Assembly: GCA_937952925.1 (NCBI GenBank) | Contig: CALFYA010000425.1 | Coordinates: forward strand, 1 to 21,800 | DNA length: 21,800 bases | Direction of reading: 5' to 3' | Origin: an uncultured Moraxellaceae bacterium | GTDB lineage: Bacteria > Pseudomonadota > Gammaproteobacteria > Pseudomonadales > Moraxellaceae | Part shown: positions 1-6,711 of the stretch, one piece after another | Numbering within the stretch: position 1 is the first letter of the stretch | How the letters are laid out: each line of letters opens with the position of its first letter | Translations under genes and position numbers: made by a program | The notes under the pieces: generated by a model | The model's input: only the letters and a program-made list of their open reading frames with translations | Databases searched by the model: none | What the model was told of the DNA's origin: nothing

Positions 1-94
1 TGCCTCATCTTTATCGATAGGGTATTTACAAACCCTTCACCCTTCGCGTATTGCTCAAACCTGATGGGATCGTCGAGAGGACGTTGACCACCTA

Positions 95-167
95 GACGTG
101 AAGCACGTCGCAAAAATCGGTATGATGCACACGATTAATGGTTTGCATCGTCAGCAGGATTGCTGAC
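95..167 (+). promoter_or_regulatory. Leader with two perfect inverted repeats and a possible -10
   Basis: The sequence shows a perfect inverted repeat with 6-base arms and a 3-base centre (GACGTG-AAG-CACGTC, 95-109). A -10-like TATGAT follows at 121-126, and then a perfect 7-base-arm hairpin (GTCAGCA-GGAT-TGCTGAC, 150-167) ahead of the GGAGG ribosome site at 184-188. No good -35 hexamer is visible at the expected spacing. The first repeat could be an operator and the second a leader hairpin; both roles are inference. I see no coding region in bases 1-199. Confidence 0.3.
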
Positions 168-199
168 ACTTTGGTCTATAGTCGGAGGAACGACGCGAC

Positions 200-895
200 A
201 TGCTGTCCCTAACAAAAATGCTGTCCACACTGTCACATGGCGTTTTGCTGAGTCTCAGCTGTTGCCTCGCCATTGCGCCAACCACGGTGATCGCAGCACC
301 AGACAATAGCGTGTCGGGGAAAACCACCAAAAAGTGGTATCGTACCTATGTGCAAGGTATTCCAGTGCTAAGCGGTACGATTACCGAGCAACATTTACGC
401 TATGGCTATGAAGTCCTTGATAAAAATATGTTGGTCGTCAAGCGTGTTGCACCTTATACCGCCGAAGACTATGCCAAACAAAAAGCCTTGCGCGATAAAA
501 TGGATGCCCAGCGTCAATCTGATCGCAATCTCAAAGAAGTGCATATCTCGTCGATCAACGCCACCACACAACGCGATCGTATTTTGGCCGAAATGGTGAC
601 GCGTCAGCAGTTTTTGGAAGCCCAGCTCATTGACCTCAACAAAGATCTCGCACAAGAAGTAGCCACAGCGGCATCATTTGAGCGCCGTCAAACCAAAGTC
701 CCTTTTGCAGTACAGCAACGCTTGGACGATAAGCGTGAGCAAGTGGCACAAATGGAAAAGAACTTGGCCGCACTCAAGCAACGTCAACAGGAAATCTCTG
801 AGCAATACAACAAAATTATTCAGCGACTCACGTATCTTGAAAACAACCCTGAGGCCTTGGCACCACGCACAACGCTTCCCTCCCGAACCCCTTGA
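200..895 (+). CDS. Secreted coiled-coil protein of unknown function
   Basis: This 231-residue protein has a clear signal peptide: a hydrophobic stretch at about residues 13-32 ending in an Ala-rich cleavage site near residue 33. It is therefore probably periplasmic. After it comes a short segment beginning KWYRTYVQGIPVL and containing LRYGYEVLD, which resembles the N-terminal portion of uncharacterised DUF4124-like secreted gammaproteobacterial proteins; that is a resemblance from memory. Residues of about 90-215 are rich in Q, K, E, R and L with heptad-like spacing and should form a long coiled coil. The tail is Pro-rich. GGAGG at 184-188 lies 11 bases before the ATG, which supports the start. 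It precedes an RND efflux operon on the same strand, separated by about 190 bases, so a shared envelope role is possible but unproven. Confidence 0.75.
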   Translation: MLSLTKMLSTLSHGVLLSLSCCLAIAPTTVIAAPDNSVSGKTTKKWYRTYVQGIPVLSGTITEQHLRYGYEVLDKNMLVVKRVAPYTAEDYAKQKALRDKMDAQRQSDRNLKEVHISSINATTQRDRILAEMVTRQQFLEAQLIDLNKDLAQEVATAASFERRQTKVPFAVQQRLDDKREQVAQMEKNLAALKQRQQEISEQYNKIIQRLTYLENNPEALAPRTTLPSRTP

Positions 896-898
896 TCA

Positions 899-939
899 CA
901 CAGTTTTTTAGACAAACTGTGCTTGAGTCAGCCTTTTTT
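899..939 (+). terminator. Weak possible terminator after the coiled-coil gene
   Basis: An inverted repeat CACAGTTT (899-906) / AAACTGTG (914-921) with a 7-base loop lies just after the stop codon. The T-run at 934-939 starts 12 bases after the stem, which is too far for a textbook intrinsic terminator. It may be an imperfect terminator or only a hairpin. Confidence 0.3.
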
Positions 940-967
940 GTGTGTGAGAATCCGCAAACATACCGGC

Positions 968-985
968 GGAATATGATTTCATTCC
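968..985 (+). promoter_or_regulatory. Operator-like inverted repeat upstream of RND operon
   Basis: GGAAT (968-972) and ATTCC (981-985) form a perfect 5-base inverted repeat separated by 8 bases, about 100-140 bases before the adaptor gene. RND operons are often controlled by TetR- or MarR-type repressors binding such sites, but no regulator gene is adjacent here. The assignment is inference only. Confidence 0.2.
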
Positions 986-1106
986 AAGGGTGCGTCGTCG
1001 TGATGACGCTGCAACCTGTCCACGTGCATGTGCAGTGTTGATCCGATTTTGAGTCAATTGTCTTGACGTAAAACAATCCCAATGCTTGGTTCAATGGAGC
1101 CCCACC

Positions 1107-2225
1107 TTGAACACTTTTGCTTTGTCTTCCATGCTGCGCGCGCTAAGCATGACCAGTGGTCTGCTAATCCCACTCGCCCTATCCGGCTGCCAAACTGACC
1201 AACCTACTGCGTCTACCGAAGCGGCGGTGCGTGTACTTGAACTGAGTCAGCGCGATGTGGTGACGGTCAACACGCAAAGCTTACAATCTCGCGCCGCCAT
1301 GAGTGGCACCCTGCAAGCCCTCCAAAGCACCACACTACAAGCACAAGTCTCGGCGACCATTGAGCGAGTCAAGGTGCGTGAAGGTGATGTGGTCAAACGC
1401 GGCGATGTGCTGATCACATTGTACAACAGTGACTTACAGTCACGTTTGGCACAAGCACAAGCCAATCTTGCCAGCGTCAAAGCGCAATTGATTGTGGTGC
1501 AAAATCTACGTGATCGAAATGCCAAACTGTTTAAAAAAGGCTTTGTCTCCGAAATGGAGTATGAGCGCAGTGTGGCTGATGCCCAAGCCCAACAAGAAAA
1601 TCTCAATGCACAGCAAGCCATGGTTGAGATTGCGCAAAAAGGCATCCGTGACAGTGTCATTCGTGCACCGATGTCGGGCATGGTGGCGCGTCGTTTGGTT
1701 GAGCCGAGCCAAGCCGTCAATACCGGACAAACTTTACTGGAAATTGTTGACCCCTCCACGCTTGAACTCAAAGCCACTGCACCGGCCTATACCCAAAATC
1801 AACTCAAAGTTGGTCAAGCGATTGTCTTTCGCATTCAGGGGTTAGCCGATCAGCAATTTAGTGGCACGATTAGCCGGATCAATCCGGTGGCCAACAACCA
1901 AAGCCGCACGATCAACCTGTATGCCAAAGTCGATAATCAGACTCAGCAGTTGCGAGCAGGCTTGTTTGCAGAAGGCAGCATCCAGATCGGACAACAACGC
2001 CAAGGCACAGTCTTGCCGGTACAAGCAATTCAATCTCTCCCCAATCAACCGAGCATGGTGTGGGTGATTCGTCAGGGACAATTACAACCTCAGCCGGTGC
2101 AGATTATTGATACAGATACGGTATCTGGTTTGGCACTGGTGTCTGGGGTCCATGTGGGTGAGCAAGTCACCACCATTCGCTTAGCCGAAGGTGCCAAAGG
2201 GCGCGCGGTCAAAGTCGCATCTTAA
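1107..2225 (+). CDS. RND efflux periplasmic adaptor (membrane fusion protein), lipoprotein
   Basis: This is the periplasmic adaptor that links an inner-membrane RND pump to an outer-membrane channel. A lipoprotein signal ends in the lipobox LALSGC, so the mature protein is lipid-anchored. The biotinyl/lipoyl-like half motifs (VRVLELSQRDVV, VREGDVVKRGDVLITL), a long helical hairpin (LAQAQANLASVKAQL to EIAQKGI), the second lipoyl half (VIRAPMSGMVARR) and the beta-barrel segment (QFSGTISRINPVAN) appear in the canonical order. Start choice is uncertain. The frame opens at a TTG at 1086; a TTG at 1107 has GGAG at 1096-1099 seven bases upstream; an ATG at 1131 gives the shortest signal peptide but no visible ribosome site. 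I chose 1107. The RND pump follows after 55 bases, so the two are co-transcribed. Confidence 0.9.
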   Translation: MNTFALSSMLRALSMTSGLLIPLALSGCQTDQPTASTEAAVRVLELSQRDVVTVNTQSLQSRAAMSGTLQALQSTTLQAQVSATIERVKVREGDVVKRGDVLITLYNSDLQSRLAQAQANLASVKAQLIVVQNLRDRNAKLFKKGFVSEMEYERSVADAQAQQENLNAQQAMVEIAQKGIRDSVIRAPMSGMVARRLVEPSQAVNTGQTLLEIVDPSTLELKATAPAYTQNQLKVGQAIVFRIQGLADQQFSGTISRINPVANNQSRTINLYAKVDNQTQQLRAGLFAEGSIQIGQQRQGTVLPVQAIQSLPNQPSMVWVIRQGQLQPQPVQIIDTDTVSGLALVSGVHVGEQVTTIRLAEGAKGRAVKVAS

Positions 2226-2280
2226 TTCGCTTTCTCTATTGAGCAAGCAGCACAATAATTGATTCAAGGGGATGTGAGGC

Positions 2281-5200
2281 ATGTGGCTCACTCGTGTTAG
2301 TGTGAATCATCCCGTTTTTGCCAGCATGATGATGCTAGCACTGATGGTACTCGGCTTGGCGTCTTGGAACCGGATGGGGGTGGAAGAATTCCCCAGCGTG
2401 GAATTTCCGTATGTGGTGATTTACACCACTTATCCGGGTGCATCACCAGAGATTGTCGAATCGGATGTGACGCGCAAAATCGAAGATAGCGTCAATACCA
2501 TTGCAGGGGTGAAACAAGTCACCTCCGCATCTGCTGAAGGTCTCTCGACCGTTATTATCGAATTTGATCTGGATGTATCCGCGACAGCTGCCGCACAAGA
2601 TGTGCGTGACAAAATCGCCTTGGTCAAAACCCAACTGCGCGATGAAGTCGAAGATCCACTGATTGAGCGTTATGATCCTAGCGCCGCGCCTGTGGTATCG
2701 GTGGCGTTTAGCTCCACCACCCTGCCGATGCGGGAGCTATCGACCTATCTCGAGCAACATATTATCAAGCGCCTACAAACCGTGACTGGTGTGGGCAAGG
2801 TCAATATGCTCGGCTCGGTCAAACGTGAAATCCGTGTCGAGATTCACCCCACTCAACTGCAAGCGCTTGGCGTGAGTATTGATCAGGTGATGGGCGCACT
2901 GCGTAGCGAAAATATGGAGCTACCGAGCGGTACGCTCAAGCAGCCCAATCAAGAACTGGTGGTGCAAGTCAAAGGACGGATGCTCAATCCGCAAGATTTT
3001 GGCCGCTTGATTGTGGCACGCCGCGCTGGTGCGCCGATTTATCTGGATCAAGTGGCAACGGTGAGTGATACCCAAGCCGAACAAGATTCAGCGGCGTTTT
3101 TGAATGGTAGTCCTGCGATTGGCATGGACATCGTCAAAATCTCTGGCTCAAACGTGATCGACGTGGTGGATGGCAGCAAAGCAGAACTCGAAGACATTCG
3201 TAAAATTCTGCCAGCTGGCATTGAAATGACCATTGTTGCCGATAGTGCCAAAAGTATTCGCGCCTCGCTCAAGGACGTGGTACGCACCCTGATTGAAGGG
3301 GGTGTGCTGGCGGTGTTGATTGTATTGCTGTTTTTGGGATCGTGGCGTTCGACCATTATTACCGGTTTGACTTTGCCGATCTCGTTGTTTGGCACACTTG
3401 CAGCGATGTGGGCGTGTGGCTTTACCATCAACGTGATGACCTTGATGGCGCTGTCGCTGTGTATCGGTTTGCTGATCGACGATGCCATTGTGGTGCGTGA
3501 AAACATCGTGCGTCACGCCGCAATGGGTAAAGGCCACAAACAAGCTGCGCTTGAAGGCACCCAAGAAATTGGCTTGGCGGTACTCGCCACCACCCTGACC
3601 ATTGTGGTGGTGTTTTTGCCGGTTGCCTTTATGGGCGGGATTATTGGGCGCTTCTTTTATCAGTTTGGGGTGACGGTATCAGCTGCGGTGCTGTTTTCGA
3701 TGTTTGTGTCGTTTACCCTCGACCCGATGCTCTCGGCAATTTGGCCGGAAGATCCTCATCCCAAAGCCAAACGCAATCGCTTTGAGCGTTTTCTCAAATG
3801 GTTTTCCGATCAACTCGATAAGCTCAACGAGTGGTATGCACAGGCGCTGCGCTTTTGTTTGCATCATCGCTTAGCCACCATGGGATTGGCGCTGGGCTCT
3901 CTGGTCGGTGCATTTGTATTGGCAGGGCAAATTGGTAAAGAGTTTGTGCCGACACCAGACTTGGGCGAAATGTCGGTCAAGTTTGAAACGCCGGTGGATG
4001 CTTCACTCGAATACACCACCGCCAAAGTCGAGCAAGTGGAAAAAATCATCCGTGAATACCCCGAAGTCCGTGCGACTTACGCCACCATCAATAGCTTGGG
4101 CAGTCGTGGGCGCAACCGTGCGCAAGTGCGGATTCAACTCAAACCCAAGCAAGAGCGAACCCGTAGCCTCAATCAACTCAATACCGATATGCGCCAACGC
4201 TTGACTGGTGTGGGCGGGATCATTGTCACCTCAGTGGCATCGGCTAAAGAGTCGGTATCGGGTGGTCTCAAGCCGATTTTGATTTCGATTCGGGGCAGTG
4301 ATTTGCAGCAACTGCAAAAAATCTCCGATGAATTTAAGCGCGAGCTATCCAAAATCGATGGGATTGTCGATTTGGAATCGTCACTCAAAGACCCCAAGCC
4401 CACGCTGTCGATTGAGCTTGATCGCGATGCGGCGAGTGATGCAGGGCTGTCGGTGCTACAGATCGGTCAGGCGCTGCGCCCATTGCTTGCCGGTGAAGAT
4501 GTGACCACATGGCAAGATGCGCAAGGCGAAAACTATGATGTGAATGTGCGCTTGCCCGATGATGCGCGTCAGGGAGTCGGTGCGCTGTCTGAGCTGTCGA
4601 TCAGCTCTGGCAAAATCGACCCTGCCACGGGTGCACCGGCGATGATTCCGCTGGCACAAGTGGTGGAGATGGAGCAAACCTTGGGCGCATCGCAAATCAA
4701 CCGTCGTAATTTGTTCCGTGAAGTGTTGGTGGCGGCCAACGTGGAAGGCCGTCCGGCGGGCGATATTGGTGATGATATTGCCAAAGTCCAAGCCAAGATG
4801 AAGCTGCCAGACGGTTATAGCTTCCAAGTGGAAGGCGCCAACAAAGATATGGCGGAGTCGATTGGCTATGCGGTGACTGCGTTGGTGTTGGCGGTGCTGT
4901 TTATCTATATGCTGCTTGGCTCGCAATTTAATAGCTTCTTGTATCCTGTTGCGATTATGTCGTCGTTGCCGTTGTCATTGATTGGGGTATTTTTGGCGCT
5001 GTATGTGTTTGGCAGTACCCTCAATATCTTCTCGATTATCGGGATTATCATGTTGATGGGTTTGGTGACCAAAAACGCGATTTTGCTGATCGACTTTATT
5101 AAGGTCGCAGTAGACAACGGCGATGACCGTGAAAACGCCATCATCGAAGCCGGTCGTACCCGTTTGCGTCCGATTTTGATGACCACTGCTGCGATGGTGA

Positions 5201-5415
5201 TTGGCATGGTGCCGCTGGCGCTTGGCCTTGGTGAAGGTGCAGAGCAACGCTCACCAATGGCACACGCGATTATTGGTGGGGTGTTGACCTCAACTCTGCT
5301 CACCTTGGTGGTGGTGCCGGTGATCTACACCTATCTTGACGATATGAAACGCTTCTTTATTCGGCATTTGCGGCGCTTTAAATACCGTAATAGTGTGCGA
5401 GGAAATTATTACTAA
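2281..5415 (+). CDS. RND multidrug efflux pump, AcrB/MexB-like inner-membrane permease
   Basis: This 1044-residue protein has the length and layout of the HAE1 RND family: TM1 at the N-terminus, a porter domain, a central bundle of membrane helices, a second porter half and a C-terminal bundle. The proton-relay residues are visible: a paired Asp in GLLIDDAIVV (residues 400-401) and the Lys of GLVTKNAILL (about residue 931), matching AcrB D407/D408 and K940. It exports substrates from the periplasm or inner membrane using the proton gradient. The 1044-residue length and tandem duplication are typical. The ATG at 2281 is preceded by a GAGG a few bases upstream. Substrate cannot be read from the sequence. 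No TolC-type outer-membrane factor is adjacent, so the channel is presumably encoded elsewhere. A strong terminator follows the stop. Confidence 0.95.
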   Translation: MWLTRVSVNHPVFASMMMLALMVLGLASWNRMGVEEFPSVEFPYVVIYTTYPGASPEIVESDVTRKIEDSVNTIAGVKQVTSASAEGLSTVIIEFDLDVSATAAAQDVRDKIALVKTQLRDEVEDPLIERYDPSAAPVVSVAFSSTTLPMRELSTYLEQHIIKRLQTVTGVGKVNMLGSVKREIRVEIHPTQLQALGVSIDQVMGALRSENMELPSGTLKQPNQELVVQVKGRMLNPQDFGRLIVARRAGAPIYLDQVATVSDTQAEQDSAAFLNGSPAIGMDIVKISGSNVIDVVDGSKAELEDIRKILPAGIEMTIVADSAKSIRASLKDVVRTLIEGGVLAVLIVLLFLGSWRSTIITGLTLPISLFGTLAAMWACGFTINVMTLMALSLCIGLLIDDAIVVRENIVRHAAMGKGHKQAALEGTQEIGLAVLATTLTIVVVFLPVAFMGGIIGRFFYQFGVTVSAAVLFSMFVSFTLDPMLSAIWPEDPHPKAKRNRFERFLKWFSDQLDKLNEWYAQALRFCLHHRLATMGLALGSLVGAFVLAGQIGKEFVPTPDLGEMSVKFETPVDASLEYTTAKVEQVEKIIREYPEVRATYATINSLGSRGRNRAQVRIQLKPKQERTRSLNQLNTDMRQRLTGVGGIIVTSVASAKESVSGGLKPILISIRGSDLQQLQKISDEFKRELSKIDGIVDLESSLKDPKPTLSIELDRDAASDAGLSVLQIGQALRPLLAGEDVTTWQDAQGENYDVNVRLPDDARQGVGALSELSISSGKIDPATGAPAMIPLAQVVEMEQTLGASQINRRNLFREVLVAANVEGRPAGDIGDDIAKVQAKMKLPDGYSFQVEGANKDMAESIGYAVTALVLAVLFIYMLLGSQFNSFLYPVAIMSSLPLSLIGVFLALYVFGSTLNIFSIIGIIMLMGLVTKNAILLIDFIKVAVDNGDDRENAIIEAGRTRLRPILMTTAAMVIGMVPLALGLGEGAEQRSPMAHAIIGGVLTSTLLTLVVVPVIYTYLDDMKRFFIRHLRRFKYRNSVRGNYY

Positions 5416-5421
5416 CCTACA

Positions 5422-5445
5422 GGCGGGAGTGATTCCCGCCTTTTT
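5422..5445 (+). terminator. Intrinsic terminator of the RND operon
   Basis: GGCGGGA (5422-5428) pairs with TCCCGCC (5434-5440) across a 5-base loop and is followed directly by TTTTT (5441-5445), seven bases after the pump's stop codon. On the opposite strand there is no U-tract, so it should act mainly on + strand transcripts, though it also sits just beyond the end of the minus-strand operon. Confidence 0.9.
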
Positions 5446-5457
5446 GATGCTTTAGGC

Positions 5458-5826
5458 TTACCAATCACGCCATTCACTCGCCACGCCTTCACCATCGCCA
5501 TAATCGGCAGGATCTAATCCCACCGCCACACTAATGGCATTAAATAGCTCACACAAATCCTCGCGCTCACCAGTTTCAATCAGCCCGTCTATCTCATCAT
5601 TGAGATCATTGAGCGCTTCAACGGCTTGCTCAAAGGCCGCTAGCTGATCTTCGGCTGCGGCATCTGTACCAAGTGCGCTGAGCTGGAGCAGCAATTGATC
5701 AAACACCGCTTGGACTTTGGCGCAGTTTTCGGCGGTGTATTGGTCTAGGCCATGCTCAAAACTGTCGTGCCAACGGCTAAACGGATATTGGTTGGGGATA
5801 TCATCTAAGGTGGGTCGCATGGTCAT
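5458..5826 (-). CDS. Small acidic protein resembling DUF5713, third gene of molybdoenzyme operon
   Basis: This predicted 122-residue cytosolic protein has no signal peptide or membrane segment. Its C-terminal half carries the pattern AxEALNDLNDE, then IETGERE, then a hydrophobic helix, AVGLDPAD and a terminal acidic-Trp tail. This resembles the DUF5713 family as I recall it (ND-L-EEF, IET-ARE, AYGF-D, terminal REW). I treat the match as moderate and no function is known for the family. The frame is open to 5913, but the ATG at 5826 is preceded by GGAG six bases upstream and is the better start. The gap to the fdhD stop is about 100 bases on the same strand, so it could be the last gene of the ydeP-like/fdhD operon or have its own promoter. 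Confidence 0.65.
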   Translation of the reverse strand: MTMRPTLDDIPNQYPFSRWHDSFEHGLDQYTAENCAKVQAVFDQLLLQLSALGTDAAAEDQLAAFEQAVEALNDLNDEIDGLIETGEREDLCELFNAISVAVGLDPADYGDGEGVASEWRDW

Positions 5827-5925
5827 GGGGCGCTCCGGTCGCTGGTGTTGTTGCAATACAGCATAAGACGATGGCGGTGAGATGACGAGTGAGCTTGAAG
5901 GATTTGGCGACAACTTGTGACGCCC

Positions 5926-6711
5926 TCACCCCAACCACGTCACCCGCTCCTCTCGCACAAATACCGCCAAACGCATACCAGCTTGCTGTGCCAAACGCAC
6001 CGCTAGCCCTGTGGGAGCAGAAATCGCTGCGATGGTTGCGAGTCCAGCCACGGCAGCTTTTTGAATCAATTCATAGGATAAGCGTGAAGTGAGCAAGAGT
6101 ACACCGTCTGGCTGCCCATGCAATGCACGCCAACCGATCAGCTTATCCAGTGAATTGTGGCGTCCCACATCTTCAAATACGGTGAGCATGCCATCGGCTT
6201 GCAATAGCCCTGCGGCATGACAACCACCGGTGGCTTGATTGATCTGTTGCGCTTGGGCAAGCGCGGCAAAACCCGCTTGCAACTGTGTATCCGTGATCTG
6301 GAGTGGCGCGGTGACGGTGGGCAGTGGCGGATGCAGTTGGGCTAAGGCTTCAATGCCACACAAACCACAACCGGTGCGCCCTGCCAGCTGACGGCGGCGT
6401 TGTTTGAGGGCGGCAAAACAAGCGGCGGATACCGTCATCTCCACCGTGATGCCAGCATCGTGCGGCTGTAAATCGAGCTGATAGATCTGGTGTGGATGCT
6501 CAATGATGCCTTCGGACAACGAAAAGCCATAGGCCAACTCAGGCAAATGCTGCGGCGTGGTCATCAGCACCACGTGTGAAATGCCGTTGTAGACCAAGGC
6601 CACCGGCACTTCTTCGGCGACTGCTAAGCGGATCGGTTGGCAATCATGGCGAGTGTGCGCTTGGCCTGCCACCACGCTGATCACTGGTGTGGCATCGACG
6701 GGGCAATTCAT
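5926..6711 (-). CDS. fdhD: FdhD sulfurtransferase for molybdenum cofactor of formate dehydrogenase-like enzymes
   Basis: FdhD transfers sulfur from IscS to the bis-MGD cofactor of formate dehydrogenases, a step required for their activity. The 261-residue product has the diagnostic loop GRTGCGLCG with Cys115 and Cys118 (CxxC), then GGCHAAG, the FEDVGRHNSLDK signature and TSRLSYELIQKAA near the end. The length suits the family. The start is the ATG at 6711, which overlaps the TGA of the upstream oxidoreductase by four bases (ATGA), indicating translational coupling; a TTG six bases earlier also opens the frame but is less likely. Its adjacent substrate enzyme is the YdeP-like protein. Confidence 0.95.
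   Translation of the reverse strand: MNCPVDATPVISVVAGQAHTRHDCQPIRLAVAEEVPVALVYNGISHVVLMTTPQHLPELAYGFSLSEGIIEHPHQIYQLDLQPHDAGITVEMTVSAACFAALKQRRRQLAGRTGCGLCGIEALAQLHPPLPTVTAPLQITDTQLQAGFAALAQAQQINQATGGCHAAGLLQADGMLTVFEDVGRHNSLDKLIGWRALHGQPDGVLLLTSRLSYELIQKAAVAGLATIAAISAPTGLAVRLAQQAGMRLAVFVREERVTWLG

Noticed and set aside
1..199. A partial gene at the left edge
   Set aside because: No frame on either strand carries recognisable protein sequence in this stretch, though a very short gene end cannot be excluded.
1247..1777. Long minus-strand open frame of 176 codons inside the RND adaptor
   Set aside because: It is a shadow of the adaptor, which has clear family motifs on the + strand; no ribosome site or homology-like content.
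3048..3564. Two minus-strand open frames within the RND pump
   Set aside because: They overlap the pump's well-supported frame and have no recognisable domains.
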